Numbered from the stretch's first letter, positions 1 through 9,770 are shown. The stretch is DNA of 64,000 bases from JBCCDY01 sp039030555 (GCA_039030555.1 JBCCDY010000019.1:1-64000), one strand, 5' to 3'. The notes: a model not told the origin generated them from the sequence alone. Made by a program: numbers and translations.

Positions 1-1672
1 GATCTAAGCCTTGAGCTTCTTTTCCAAGTCTAGCCGACGCAATTGCAGAACAATAGTGCGCTAAAGCCATGTCAGAATCTTTATCGATAGCTTCATCAAA
101 AGAAGTAAGAGCATTTTCATACTGCTTGTTTAGCAATTGGGCAAGGCCTTTGTTAAATAAATTAGTGGCTGTTTCCGTTGCACTATTAGTTGAAGAAACT
201 GCCGTTGAATAATCAGCCTTCTTGATTTCTAATGATCCTTTTACACCATTTATACCACTTTGGTTTTCACTTCCTAATCCTTTAGAAAGAGCTGATGAAA
301 TAGCTTCTAAAGCCTTGTCCGTATTACCCTGCATCGCGTAAGCAGTTCCAAGGTTGGCCATCACTTCTGCACTTTCATTTTTCTTCTGAGCTATTTCAAG
401 TTGTGTAATAGCCTGATCAATCATTTCAGTCTGCTGGCTTCCATTCGCCGTTGTAGCCATTTCAAGGTAAACAGCACCTAAATTGTTGTGAGCTACCCAG
501 CTATCATCTTTCTTTATTGAAGCTTTATAAATAGCTTCTTTTTCTGAAAGAGAAGGAGTTAATGATGCTCCAAATAATAATTCTTCGCTAGAAAGTGTAT
601 CAGCAGGAGCTGATCCTTGAGATACTTCTTTTGCAAGAACAGCAATAACAGCATCCGGCTTTTTAATTTTTACAGTTAAAATTTCAGTTTTAGCTGTTCT
701 TAATTCAGGGTAAATGTCTTTGAAAACTTTCTTATAAGTGCTCAATTTTTGCAATTGATCTTCTTTTTCTTCGAAAGAACCAGATCCGTTTACAACATCA
801 AGATATTCTTGTTTTTCAGTTTGTGAAATACCACCATAAGAATTTAATTTCTCTTTGAACTGAGTCCAATCTTCAACAACGTCTTTCAAAATAAATTTGA
901 TTGAATCCGCATAACCTTTATAGTCATACTTTTTCATTTGCTGACGATAATAGTTTTCAATTGAAGTAGCCCTTTGTGAAGCAAGTTTTGAGTTAATTCT
1001 TTCAGGACCTTCAGGTGAGTGAGTACCCGTTATGGTTACCGTTCTAGTCACATTTTTTTCAGCGACGAATGCTGAAAATTGCTTACCTCTATCACTTCTT
1101 TTTTCTGAATACCTCAGATTAGGGCTTCCTTGTTCGAAGAAAAAGCTAACTCTTGTCGGAATTAATTCTTCTTTATTATTATATCCATGATCAGCGTAAG
1201 CTGAGAAAAATACAGGTTGTACTAATAAAGAAGTTGTGATAATTCCTTCTGCAACTTCCAATCTTGGAGTATTTGCAGATTTGCCATTTCTAGGATCGGA
1301 TGCAACTCCTTCAATTTCTAAAGTACCAACGCTCATAGCAGGATCATAATCAAAAGACTGTCCTTTACTTAACTGAGGTTGCTGTGTATCAGAATCAGGA
1401 AAATCTTCAGCTTTAAACTCTAAAGATTCCAATTGCTTTTCTTGTTCGCCATACTTGTAGTATGTATTAAGAGTATACACTTTACCTTTCTTCAGCATTT
1501 TAACCGGAAGGTTGGCAGACATTTCAAAATCGACTTTCCCACCATGAAGTTCCAGGGGATTTGGTTCAACAGTGAGCTTTTGCTCCTCTGCCAATTTAAC
1601 CATCTGCTTTAGTGAACATCCCGAAAGGGTTACCATGCTTACTATTACAATCGCATAGAATAATTTTCTCAT
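1..1672 (-). CDS. OmpA-like/TPR outer-membrane lipoprotein (3' end outside window)
   Basis: The reading frame stays open from an ATG at 1672 to the window edge, so the C-terminus is missing; about 557 residues are visible. The N-terminus is a lipoprotein signal with the lipobox cysteine at residue 19 (TLSGC). Around residues 216-237 lies an OmpA-family peptidoglycan-binding-like stretch (GTHSPEG...N...LASQRA). From about residue 400 on there are tetratricopeptide repeats (for example VAHNNLGAVYLEMA and AEVMANLGTAYAMQGNTDKAL). It is probably an envelope-anchored scaffold linking outer membrane and cell wall, a common Bacteroidota architecture. The exact role is unknown. Confidence 0.85.
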   Translation of the reverse strand, partial: MRKLFYAIVIVSMVTLSGCSLKQMVKLAEEQKLTVEPNPLELHGGKVDFEMSANLPVKMLKKGKVYTLNTYYKYGEQEKQLESLEFKAEDFPDSDTQQPQLSKGQSFDYDPAMSVGTLEIEGVASDPRNGKSANTPRLEVAEGIITTSLLVQPVFFSAYADHGYNNKEELIPTRVSFFFEQGSPNLRYSEKRSDRGKQFSAFVAEKNVTRTVTITGTHSPEGPERINSKLASQRATSIENYYRQQMKKYDYKGYADSIKFILKDVVEDWTQFKEKLNSYGGISQTEKQEYLDVVNGSGSFEEKEDQLQKLSTYKKVFKDIYPELRTAKTEILTVKIKKPDAVIAVLAKEVSQGSAPADTLSSEELLFGASLTPSLSEKEAIYKASIKKDDSWVAHNNLGAVYLEMATTANGSQQTEMIDQAITQLEIAQKKNESAEVMANLGTAYAMQGNTDKALEAISSALSKGLGSENQSGINGVKGSLEIKKADYSTAVSSTNSATETATNLFNKGLAQLLNKQYENALTSFDEAIDKDSDMALAHYCSAIASARLGKEAQGLD

Positions 1673-1810
1673 TTCAATTATGTTTTTGATCGATTTCAAA
1701 ATTAAGTTTAATTTTAATTAAGATACAAAACTAACAAAAATTATTGCATACATCTTTTTTAGGCAATTTTTGAAGTTGATGGTATTTAATTAAATGTGTG
1801 TCAGTTAATT

Positions 1811-2029
1811 ATGGTAGATAAAGTTCAACAATTAATAGAAAGACAAGCTTTTGGAGTTTGTACCGAAATAGGTAAGAAAATGGGGATTTCCATATCTACA
1901 ATAAGATTGTACTTCATTTACGCTTCTTTTCTAACTTTCGGATCGCCTGTTATCGTATATCTGGGCCTGGCTTTTTTTATAAATCTTCGTCAATACATCA
2001 GGAGGAGGCGTTCTGTCTGGGATTTTTAA
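1811..2029 (+). CDS. PspC-domain small membrane protein
   Basis: This 72-residue protein resembles the PspC (phage shock protein C) family: an N-terminal FGVCTEIGKKMGIS stretch matching the family's GVCxGIAxYFGI motif, then IRLYFIYASF and one hydrophobic segment followed by a basic tail (RQYIRRRRS). I prefer the ATG at 1811 over the one at 1796 because the family motif then starts at the usual distance. It likely sits in the inner membrane; in Bacteroidota such stand-alone PspC proteins have no established function. Its 3' end overlaps the convergent glycosyltransferase by 32 bp. Confidence 0.7.
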   Translation: MVDKVQQLIERQAFGVCTEIGKKMGISISTIRLYFIYASFLTFGSPVIVYLGLAFFINLRQYIRRRRSVWDF

Positions 2030-3017
2030 AGATTTTTTTTCCTTTGAAGTAGTAGTTCCAGAGAATGGAAGACTTGTATATAAGTTCATTTTGATTCTTG
2101 AAATGATAGGGTAGGTTATCAATATGGGTAGGCCTGTTTTTGAAATAGAATTCGCGATTCGCTTTTAAGATCGCATTAACTTGTTTTAACCTTCCTTTAA
2201 TTAAAAAGGAAAGAATAGCTGCTAAATCCAGAAATAATCTAAAAACCAGAGTTTTGGTTAGTTTTTTAGGGTCACTATTCTTATAGAGTGTATACAGGCT
2301 GTTTCGAAAATTCAGAAATGTTTTAAAAGGACTTTCTGAATTTAGAGTTCCTCCTCCTACGTGCCATACTTCGCTTTCAGGAATAGCGTAAACTTCATAT
2401 CCTGCCCTGTGAATCCTCCAACACAGATCTATTTCTTCCATATGAGCGAAATAAATTTCATCCAAACCACCAAGTTCCCGGTAGACAGATGACCTTATAA
2501 AGAAACATGCTCCTGATGCCCAGAAGATCTTGGAGTTATCATCATATTGACCTTTATCTTCTTCTAGTGTGTTAAATATCCTGCCTCTACAAAAAGGGTA
2601 TCCAAGCCAATCTATAAAGCCTCCTGATGCCCCTGCATATTCAAAATAATCGCGCTTATGATATGATTTTATTTTTGGTTGGCAAGCAGCTACAGATCGA
2701 TTTTGATCCATGAAGCGTATTATAGGATTTATCCAGTCTTTGGAAACCTCTATATCCGAGTTAACCAAAACATAATACTCAGCCTCAATTTTTTTTAATC
2801 CGTCATTATAACCTTTACTGAAACCTCCATTAACCTTGTTTTCAATCAGTTTTACATCAGGGTAATTCTTCTTGACATACTCTAAAGAATCATCTTCTGA
2901 TTTATTATCAATGATCCAAACAGAGCTTTCCGGGGAGTGTTCAACCAGTTTTGGAAGAAAAGTTTTTAAAAACGCTTTTCCATTATAATTAAGTACAGCT
3001 ACAGCTACTTTTTGCAA
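1998..3017 (-). CDS. Family 2 glycosyltransferase (rhamnosyltransferase-like)
   Basis: 339 residues with a GT-A fold. The N-terminus VAVAVLNYNGKAFL and the IIDNKSEDDS stretch bind the nucleotide sugar, and VLVNSDIEV supplies the metal-binding DxD-type motif (SD at about residues 88-89). HMEEIDLCWR and WHVGGGT, further along, are typical of the WbbL/rhamnosyltransferase branch of GT2. It probably adds a sugar to a surface polysaccharide or glycan at the cytoplasmic face. It follows ybaB by 18 bp, so the two are likely co-transcribed. Acceptor and donor cannot be told from the sequence. Confidence 0.88.
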   Translation of the reverse strand: MQKVAVAVLNYNGKAFLKTFLPKLVEHSPESSVWIIDNKSEDDSLEYVKKNYPDVKLIENKVNGGFSKGYNDGLKKIEAEYYVLVNSDIEVSKDWINPIIRFMDQNRSVAACQPKIKSYHKRDYFEYAGASGGFIDWLGYPFCRGRIFNTLEEDKGQYDDNSKIFWASGACFFIRSSVYRELGGLDEIYFAHMEEIDLCWRIHRAGYEVYAIPESEVWHVGGGTLNSESPFKTFLNFRNSLYTLYKNSDPKKLTKTLVFRLFLDLAAILSFLIKGRLKQVNAILKANREFYFKNRPTHIDNLPYHFKNQNELIYKSSILWNYYFKGKKIFKNPRQNASS

Positions 3018-3035
3018 GGTAGTTGGATCAGAGCA

Positions 3036-3368
3036 TTAGCCTAAATTACTGAAATCGAATCCAGGAATATTAGGCATCATCCCATTTGTCTGTTTTTGCA
3101 TTTCAGCTTTAGATTTCTCTTCAACTTCAGCAAGGGACTTATTCACCGCAGCTACTACAAGATCCGATAGCATCTCCTTATCATCTTTGGAAACTAATGC
3201 ATCATCGATTTCAAGCTTAATGATTTGTTTTTGACCATTAGCAGTAGCTTTTACCATTCCTCCGCCGGATTCTGCCGAAGCTGTTATATTTTTAAGGTTT
3301 TCCTGAACTTCTTTCATTTTGTCCTGAACCTCCTTAAGCTTACCCATCATTTTCGATATATCTATCAT
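3036..3368 (-). CDS. ybaB: YbaB/EbfC nucleoid-associated protein
   Basis: 110 residues, the usual length of the YbaB/EbfC family of dimeric DNA-binding nucleoid-associated proteins. The N-terminal helix (MMGKLKEVQDKMKEVQENL) leads into the conserved core with GGGMVKATANGQKQIIKLEID and a final Pro/Met-rich segment ending in PGFDFSNLG. It lies 10 bp after the type IX substrate gene and 18 bp before the glycosyltransferase, all on the minus strand. In many bacteria ybaB sits beside recR or dnaX; here it does not. Confidence 0.93.
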   Translation of the reverse strand: MIDISKMMGKLKEVQDKMKEVQENLKNITASAESGGGMVKATANGQKQIIKLEIDDALVSKDDKEMLSDLVVAAVNKSLAEVEEKSKAEMQKQTNGMMPNIPGFDFSNLG

Positions 3369-3378
3369 CTCTTCTCTC

Positions 3379-5319
3379 TTATCTTATAAATACTACAAAT
3401 CCCGATTCGTTGTAATTTACACCGTTAAAGTCTGTAAAGTCAACTTGAAATGCATAGGTTCCCGCAGGAGCCAACTCTCCTGTTGCTTCAATTCTTCCAT
3501 TCCAGCCTGAATTTTCTGAAAAGTGAATAATCTCACCCCAACGGTTATAAATTCTCAGCACATACTCGTCAACAAACAGCCCTTGAATCGTGAAATCCCT
3601 GTTTAGGCGATTGTTGTTAGTTGGCCCAAATGCATTCGGAACACGTAATTCTGGCTCTAAAGAAATAATTAAAGTATTTGATTGGGCCTCAATCAGATCA
3701 ATACTATTCGGAGTTGCTGTAATTCTGTAAATGAAGTCCTGATTTGTAGAGTTGGGATCAAGTTGAATTATTTCAGAAGTGCCTAAACCTTGATTAATAA
3801 GATTCAAAGTATTTCCATCTTCAGATAGGAGTTCTAAGGTATAGCTTTCAACACCTTCTTCCCACCCAAGAAGTTCAGACCATACAAGTGTAAATTCATT
3901 ACCAGTCCTTCCTCCAAACTGGAGTAGAACAGGAGAAGTAATAACGCTCTCTAAAGATTCATTATCACACTCATCAGTATATGATATCTCATAAAAGTGA
4001 TTGTTTGAATTTACATTGGCATTCTGATCAATGTATTCGGATTGCTCTGAAATATCGATAAATGAAAATGTGTTTTGATTAAATCCTCTCGAGATCTCAA
4101 AAGGTCTGGTGCCACGAGCCGGAATTTCATCCCAGCTTAAGTTTATAGTTTGGTCAACGACGGTCGGAGTAATATTATTTATGCCAGGAGGTCTTAAAGT
4201 AGTTTCTGAGGTGACGCAAATAGAATCAGAAGTAGAGACTATGCCATTATCATATCTATAAACTACTCTGTAACAATTCTGAACATTACATAGAATGTCT
4301 TCATCTAGAAAACTTTCATCTATAAAATTGGTGCTAGAAAAAATTTCGATGTTGTTTCTATTGAGCGATAAACGTTCAAAGAGAAGTGAACCTCGGTCTG
4401 TACTCCAATTGGCAAGGTTTCTATTCGGTTGCGTAGATACATTTAAACGAATACTGCAGATCGTCTCAGAAAATAGAGCTGGACTTCCAGCGCAAGCATC
4501 AAAAGTTGAAATTCTGAAACAGTAAAACTGGTTTTCTGTATTTAAACTATCGATAAGGAAAGTGTTGGTGTTGCTTACAAAAGAAATAGGCTGGAAACCA
4601 GAATTTAGGTTCGGCTGCGATATCTCGATCTGATAAACCCCTGTATCGAGTTCAAAAAGTAATCTGACTTTTCCTGATATCTGACTGGTTTCCTCAACCT
4701 CCAATGAAACAATCCGTGCAGTTTCTGTTTCGAAAGAAGTGATTATTGTGGTGTCTGTGGAACTGCAGGATTGATTGCTTCCATCACTAAATGTTCCTTG
4801 AATATTCGAAATAACATGTTCTCCCGGATTGGAAAATGTAATTATAGTGTCTTGACCCCTATTTACGGTTTTATCAAATAGCCCTAGTTCAGCAATTGAA
4901 TAAGAAAGACCATCGAATATAGTGTCTTCGACACCTAAACCTATTCTGATCTGATTTTGCGAACATGGCAAAACAGAAAACTCGGGTACAATATCATTTT
5001 CAAAAACAGTTATGAATAGGAAGTCTTCCTGAGTATTGCCTCCAACAGTTATCGATTGTAAAATTCTAAAAGTACCGACGGTATCGTATATCTGCGATAC
5101 ATCTGCTACTAAATCAGGAATAGGACTATCACTATCCAAGCCATAATTGTAAGTGTCTCCCGATAGTCCGGAGAGGTTTATTACCCTTATTGTATCGCCC
5201 CTACATATTTTACCAGCATTAACCGAGAACCTTCCGCTATCACTAATCACTTGTGAGTACGCTCGATTTCCCAAAGGGAATACTAAAAAAAAGCAAAAGA
5301 ATATGAATAACTTACTCAA
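3379..5319 (-). CDS. Secreted type IX secretion substrate with gliding-motility-associated C-terminal domain
   Basis: 646 residues. A cleavable signal peptide (residues 1 to about 23, FLVFPLGNRAYSQ) is followed by a PKD-like domain (GDTIRVINLSG ... DTVGTFRILQSITV) and several fibronectin-III-like stretches. The last 90 residues form a gliding-motility-associated (CHU_C, type B sorting) domain: VPNAFGPTNNN, LRIYNRWGEIIH, PAGTYAFQVDF and a terminal GFVVFIR. Such proteins cross the outer membrane through the type IX machinery and are held on the surface. The adhesin-like domains suggest a surface or matrix protein. It lies between hisS (91-bp gap) and ybaB. Confidence 0.88.
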   Translation of the reverse strand: MSKLFIFFCFFLVFPLGNRAYSQVISDSGRFSVNAGKICRGDTIRVINLSGLSGDTYNYGLDSDSPIPDLVADVSQIYDTVGTFRILQSITVGGNTQEDFLFITVFENDIVPEFSVLPCSQNQIRIGLGVEDTIFDGLSYSIAELGLFDKTVNRGQDTIITFSNPGEHVISNIQGTFSDGSNQSCSSTDTTIITSFETETARIVSLEVEETSQISGKVRLLFELDTGVYQIEISQPNLNSGFQPISFVSNTNTFLIDSLNTENQFYCFRISTFDACAGSPALFSETICSIRLNVSTQPNRNLANWSTDRGSLLFERLSLNRNNIEIFSSTNFIDESFLDEDILCNVQNCYRVVYRYDNGIVSTSDSICVTSETTLRPPGINNITPTVVDQTINLSWDEIPARGTRPFEISRGFNQNTFSFIDISEQSEYIDQNANVNSNNHFYEISYTDECDNESLESVITSPVLLQFGGRTGNEFTLVWSELLGWEEGVESYTLELLSEDGNTLNLINQGLGTSEIIQLDPNSTNQDFIYRITATPNSIDLIEAQSNTLIISLEPELRVPNAFGPTNNNRLNRDFTIQGLFVDEYVLRIYNRWGEIIHFSENSGWNGRIEATGELAPAGTYAFQVDFTDFNGVNYNESGFVVFIR

Positions 5320-5410
5320 TATGCCGTATTCAAAACTGAAAGATACAATATCATTAAGCTAAACGCTTTCCGCTTTTAATTAATTGTCATTCTTATCTGG
5401 GACGTAGAAT

Positions 5411-6784
5411 TCACATTTTCTGCTTCAAAGTCGGAATGAGTTCAATCTGTGGTATGGATGTTTGCTTACCACTTTCCATCTCTTTTAATGAAATAGTATC
5501 TTTTTTTACCTCTTCAGGGCCTATAGTCAAGACATAAGGAATGTTATTGTTGTTAGCATAAGAAAACTGTTTTTTCATTTTAGTAGCTTCAGGAAATACC
5601 TCACTCTTTATTCCATTTGATCGAAGTTCAGAAAGTATTTTTAGGGCAAAAGGCATAACTTCTTCTGAAAAAACAGTAACTAATACAAATGTGCTTTGCT
5701 CTAAATCATCTGGAAAAAGATCAAGTTCATTTAAGGAATCTATTATTCTATCAATACCGAATGATATACCCACTCCCGAAATATTCTTGAGTCCAAAAAC
5801 ACCGGTAAGGTCATCATATCTTCCTCCACCGGAAATACTACCTATTTTCACATCGTCAAGAGTTATTTCAAAGATACAGCCGGTATAATAACCCAAACCG
5901 CGAGCTAATTTGGGGTCAAAGTATATTGATTTTATATCTGCCTTTAAGTTTTCACAATAACTCAAAGCTTCCCGTATTTCGTTTATACCCTGAATAGCAT
6001 TTTCGATTTTTGTCAGTTGCCCTTCCAAAGCGTTGAGCTTTTCATAGTTATCTCCTTCAATATTGAGTAGAGGGAAAAGTTTTTCTACAGATTCTTCTTT
6101 GAAGCCATGATTTTTTAATTCTTTAACTACTCCTTCCGTTCCTATTTTATCTAGCTTATCTATGGAGGTACATAGCTCTATTGTTTTATCTGCCTGGCCT
6201 AGATACTGTGCAATTCCATTAAGTATTTTCCTGTTGTTGATCCGAAATTTGAATGCACTTAAATTTAAGGCATTCAATATTTCAAGCGCCATGGAAATAA
6301 GTTCCCCTTCAGCAACAATGGAGTTGGTTCCTATGACATCAGCGTCACATTGATAAAATTCTCTATATCTACCTTTTTGAGGCCTATCAGCTCTCCATAC
6401 GGGTTGAACCTGAAAGCGTCTGAATGGAAAGTTTATTTCATTTTGGTTCATGACTACATGTCTGGCAAAAGGTACGGTAAGGTCATACCTAAGTCCTTTT
6501 TCAGATACTTTGGTACTTAAAGCCTGCGATCCTGATAGGAAGTCTTTTTCTGAAGTCGCTTTTAAATAGTCTCCGGAGTTCAATATTTTAAAAATCAATT
6601 GGTCGCCCTCATCTCCGTACTTTCCAGTCAAAACACTGAGTTGCTCCATAGAAGGTGTTTCGATTTGCTTAAAACCATATTTCCTAAATATGACTTTAAT
6701 CGTATCCATCACATAATTTCTTTTGTTCATCTCCAGGGGGTTGAAATCCCTGGTACCTTTGGGAAGAGAAGGCTTATTACTCAT
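5411..6784 (-). CDS. hisS: Histidyl-tRNA synthetase
   Basis: Class II aminoacyl-tRNA synthetase that charges tRNA-His. The N-terminus PKGTRDFNPLEM is the canonical HisS opening. Motif 2 is seen in FRRFQVQPVWRADRPQKGRYREFYQCDAD, and the histidine-specific motifs appear as GLGYYTGCIFE and GGGRYDDLTG; the C-terminus carries the anticodon-binding domain. I start at 6784 (MSNKPSLPKGTRDF) rather than 11 codons upstream, because homologues begin close to that point. About 457 residues, normal for the family. The two quoted long motifs are at roughly residues 122-150 and 322-345. Confidence 0.95.
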   Translation of the reverse strand: MSNKPSLPKGTRDFNPLEMNKRNYVMDTIKVIFRKYGFKQIETPSMEQLSVLTGKYGDEGDQLIFKILNSGDYLKATSEKDFLSGSQALSTKVSEKGLRYDLTVPFARHVVMNQNEINFPFRRFQVQPVWRADRPQKGRYREFYQCDADVIGTNSIVAEGELISMALEILNALNLSAFKFRINNRKILNGIAQYLGQADKTIELCTSIDKLDKIGTEGVVKELKNHGFKEESVEKLFPLLNIEGDNYEKLNALEGQLTKIENAIQGINEIREALSYCENLKADIKSIYFDPKLARGLGYYTGCIFEITLDDVKIGSISGGGRYDDLTGVFGLKNISGVGISFGIDRIIDSLNELDLFPDDLEQSTFVLVTVFSEEVMPFALKILSELRSNGIKSEVFPEATKMKKQFSYANNNNIPYVLTIGPEEVKKDTISLKEMESGKQTSIPQIELIPTLKQKM

Positions 6785-6868
6785 TGATCTAATATTATAA
6801 AGGTTCAAAGATGGCAAACTTCAGAATAAATAATTACCAAGAGGTTAGGCAAATTTTAAAAATACCAT

Positions 6869-6876
6869 TATTTTTG
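6869..6876 (+). promoter_or_regulatory. Bacteroidota-type -7 element (TATTTTTG)
   Basis: TATTTTTG matches the TAnnTTTG consensus of the Bacteroidota primary sigma factor and lies 26 bp before the ATG at 6902. A weak TTAG at 6845-6848 is at about the right distance for a -33 box. It would drive the Lys-rich small protein. The assignment rests on motif and position only. Confidence 0.4.
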
Positions 6877-6901
6877 CACCTCATTTTTAAATAAAGCGAC
6901 C

Positions 6902-7240
6902 ATGGCTGTAACAAGACTTGAAAGAAAACTTAAAAGGAGAAGGATTAAGGCCGAAAACAGAAAAAACGAAATTCAAGCACTTAATACCAAGCCGGTAATT
7001 CGTGATGTCGATGTTCAAGCGATTAAAGAAGAATTTAAAAAGAAATTAAAATCTTCTACCGAAAGTAAAACTTCTAAAGCGAAAAAAGCTGTTAAAAAAG
7101 AAACTGTTGAGGCTAAAAGCGAATCAGTTGAGACGAAAAAAGAAGTAGCTAAAAAAGAGGTTGCACCAAAAGAAAGCAAAATAGCTAAAGAAGCTCCTAA
7201 GGATGAAGTGAAGGAAGCTGATGCTACTGATAAGAAATAA
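6902..7240 (+). CDS. Lysine/alanine-rich small basic protein, unknown function
   Basis: 112 residues, no family recognised. The first 50 residues (AVTRLERKLKRRRIKAENRKNEI, then VIRDVDVQAIKEEFKKKL) look like an ordered basic helical segment. The rest is low-complexity Lys/Glu/Ala (KAKKAVKKE, KEVAKKEV) resembling histone-H1-like tails. It could bind nucleic acid or ribosomal RNA, but this is inference. It is a single-gene unit, with a -7 box in front and a rho-independent terminator 22 bp after the stop. Confidence 0.75.
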   Translation: MAVTRLERKLKRRRIKAENRKNEIQALNTKPVIRDVDVQAIKEEFKKKLKSSTESKTSKAKKAVKKETVEAKSESVETKKEVAKKEVAPKESKIAKEAPKDEVKEADATDKK

Positions 7241-7261
7241 TATTAGACGGTATCTAAGATG

Positions 7262-7294
7262 AAAAAAGGAATGCTTTTGCATTCCTTTTTTTTT
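7262..7294 (+). terminator. Rho-independent terminator
   Basis: The stem AAAGGAATGC / GCATTCCTTT with a TTTT loop is followed by a run of T residues to 7294. It lies 22 bp after the stop of the Lys-rich protein. Confidence 0.85.
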
Positions 7295-7418
7295 GTCCGA
7301 AGAATTTTAAAAGCCTAGTATATAAAGTTTTATGGTAGGATTTAATAATTTAAAAGGTCGATCCTCTTTGAAAGGTGGTATGTACTTTTAATTTTGATTG
7401 ATATTAAAAAAAAAGCTT

Positions 7419-7811
7419 ATGTCAAGAATTATTATTAATCTTAAGTACGAGTCTGGAGAGTTAAAATACTCCTACAGTGAAAGAGGTCCTTTTCAACCTA
7501 TGAGCCCTGAAACAACCACTGATGTTCACTCTGGAGATGTAGTTGAGTGGGTATGTGCTCCAAACAGTGGTTTGAATTCTATTTCTATATCCAAAGCCCC
7601 TACAAGTCCAAATGACATTTTTAGTGTAGAGCCCCATCCAGTGACTAACCCTGACGGATCTCAAAATGATAAATGTTGGGTTGGAGACACCAAAACTTCA
7701 GCTGAAGCAGTTGAAATAGAAAAGTATGATATTACTTACGTTCCAACAGGTCAATCTAGAATTGTTTTGGATCCCAAACTAAAACTGGAACCCGACGGAG
7801 GGAATGCTTAG
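7419..7811 (+). CDS. Small protein of unknown function upstream of a histidine kinase
   Basis: 130 residues from the ATG at 7419 (SRIIINLKYESG); an upstream ATG at 7398 would add only a KKK-rich heptad. No family recognised. The sequence is beta-rich (SISISKAPTS, YDITYVPTGQSRIVLDPKLKLEPDGG) with no signal peptide or membrane segment, so it may be a cytoplasmic beta-sandwich. Its last 8 bp overlap the start of the kinase gene, which implies translational coupling and perhaps a sensory or modulatory role for the kinase. That role is inference from position. Confidence 0.7.
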   Translation: MSRIIINLKYESGELKYSYSERGPFQPMSPETTTDVHSGDVVEWVCAPNSGLNSISISKAPTSPNDIFSVEPHPVTNPDGSQNDKCWVGDTKTSAEAVEIEKYDITYVPTGQSRIVLDPKLKLEPDGGNA

Positions 7812-9765
7812 ATTTAAAATACTAAATTTTTCTTTTTTTAAGCCTATTTCTCTTTTAATAGGCTTATTTTTTATTTCTAAATATGCTTATACGCAGGATC
7901 AAAGAGTCGCTGATAGCTTAATCAGAGTATATAAATCTTCAGAATATCCGGATTCTGTGAGAAGAACTATTCTTAAGAAAATCTCTTTCAATCATAGCGA
8001 TCCCGATACTAGCTTATTCTATGCAAACCTTATAATAGAGTCAGCAGAGGGAGAAAAAGATTTAATAGGTAAATACATCGGCTTTTTTTCTAAGGGAACT
8101 GCTTATAGATTAAAAGGAGTTTTAGATGAGTCTCTAAAGTCATACCTAAAGAGTGTTTCTTTTGCAATTGAACTCGAAGACTCACTAAAAATAGCTCAAT
8201 CATATTTTGCGCTCGGTGATGTTTATTCATCTTCGGGAGATCATGATAATTCAATAGAATATTATAATAGGGCAATTTATATTTTTAACAGGATCAATAA
8301 TACAATTGGTTTAGCTACGTCTTATCTAAACGCCGGTTTAGAATATTATTCGGAAGGTAAGTGGGAAAAATCATTTGAATATAATCACAACTCTGACTCT
8401 TTATTTGAAGTTCTGAATTATGAAATAGGTCAGGCTTACGCAGAGGGTAATATAGGATTGGTATATGCCAAACAAGGCCTATTAGATTCTGCCGAAAAAA
8501 AAATATCAAGGGCGATTAAGATTTTAGAAGAGTACGAGGATCGTTACGCCATTGCAGATTACGAAATTCAGATGGCAGATATTTATCATCTGAGAGGAGA
8601 TATTCCAAGAGCCATCGAATATGCAAATGGAAGCTATAAAGTTGCAATGGAAGATGGACTAAAAGAACAGGTTAGAGATGCAAGTATAAAGCTTTCAGAA
8701 CTCTACGGTGAACTGGATAATTATAGGGAAGCATATTTTTATCAAAGTAAATACTTGACTTATAGAGACAGCATCAATAATGAAGAAACGATTCGGAAAA
8801 TAGCAGACCTTAGAACAGAGTTCGAAGTTGCAAAGAAACAAGTTGAGGTCGATCTGGCACTTAAAGAAAAAGCCAATAACCAAACTGTTGCTATTTCGCT
8901 AGGTATTATGGTCTTTGTTGGAGGCTTGTTGGCATTTCGCCTTTATAGAGTAAATAGAAAGAGGAATATTGCCAATCAAAAACTGAGCTTACAGAATGCA
9001 GAGATTCAATCTCAAAAAGAAGAGATCCAGGCTCAAAAAGAGGAGATTCAAGCTACGAACGAAAAACTTCAGGTTCTTAACGAAACCAAAGACCGTTTCT
9101 TCGGCATCATATCACATGATTTACGCTCTCCGGTAAATGCATTCAAAGGATTGACTGAGCTCATATCTATGTATGTAAAAGAGAAAAACTATGATGGAAT
9201 CCAAGAGATGATGGTCCATCTTGATCAATCCTCTAACCGACTTTCCTTTTTGTTAGATAATTTGCTTAAGTGGGCCCTTTCTCAGCAGGGTTCGGTTCCG
9301 CATAAACCTGAAAAAATATCCATCGGTGAAATTACGAATGAGATATTTAGCATTTTTAAAAGTAAAGCCCACGCTAAAAATATTGAACTTAAGAAAAATA
9401 CAAATGACGAGGATTGCCTGATGGTTGATAAGAATACGATGATGACAGTGTTTAGAAATCTTGTGAGTAATTCTTTAAAGTTTACAAATGAAGGTGGCGT
9501 AATTGAAATTACTTCTGAGAAACTGAATGGCACTCAGATATTAAAAGTAAAAGATTCAGGCTTAGGTATGTCTCAAGAGAAATTAGATATTCTTTTCGAC
9601 TTAGGGGTCAAGAAAACAACTTCGGGTACTGCGGGAGAAAAAGGTACGGGTCTTGGAATGGTGCTGGTAAAGGAGTTTGTTGAAATGAATGATGGTTCGA
9701 TAGAAGTAGAAAGCGAGGAAGGGGTTGGTACTACTTTTAAAATTCTATTACCAGATTTATGTTAG
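7804..9765 (+). CDS. TPR-sensor membrane histidine kinase
   Basis: 653 residues. A signal peptide/N-terminal hydrophobic segment (residues 6-28) is followed by a periplasmic array of tetratricopeptide repeats (about 75-330), one transmembrane helix (about 360-378), and a coiled coil with repeated SQKEEIQAQKEEIQ. The HisKA phosphoacceptor box is FFGIISHDLRSP with His438, and the HATPase domain has N, G1 and G2 boxes (FRNLVSNSLKFT, VKDSGLGM, GTGLGMVLVKEF). This is a common Bacteroidota sensor architecture. No response regulator is adjacent, so its partner is elsewhere. Confidence 0.92.
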   Translation: MLRFKILNFSFFKPISLLIGLFFISKYAYTQDQRVADSLIRVYKSSEYPDSVRRTILKKISFNHSDPDTSLFYANLIIESAEGEKDLIGKYIGFFSKGTAYRLKGVLDESLKSYLKSVSFAIELEDSLKIAQSYFALGDVYSSSGDHDNSIEYYNRAIYIFNRINNTIGLATSYLNAGLEYYSEGKWEKSFEYNHNSDSLFEVLNYEIGQAYAEGNIGLVYAKQGLLDSAEKKISRAIKILEEYEDRYAIADYEIQMADIYHLRGDIPRAIEYANGSYKVAMEDGLKEQVRDASIKLSELYGELDNYREAYFYQSKYLTYRDSINNEETIRKIADLRTEFEVAKKQVEVDLALKEKANNQTVAISLGIMVFVGGLLAFRLYRVNRKRNIANQKLSLQNAEIQSQKEEIQAQKEEIQATNEKLQVLNETKDRFFGIISHDLRSPVNAFKGLTELISMYVKEKNYDGIQEMMVHLDQSSNRLSFLLDNLLKWALSQQGSVPHKPEKISIGEITNEIFSIFKSKAHAKNIELKKNTNDEDCLMVDKNTMMTVFRNLVSNSLKFTNEGGVIEITSEKLNGTQILKVKDSGLGMSQEKLDILFDLGVKKTTSGTAGEKGTGLGMVLVKEFVEMNDGSIEVESEEGVGTTFKILLPDLC

Positions 9766-9770
9766 CAATT

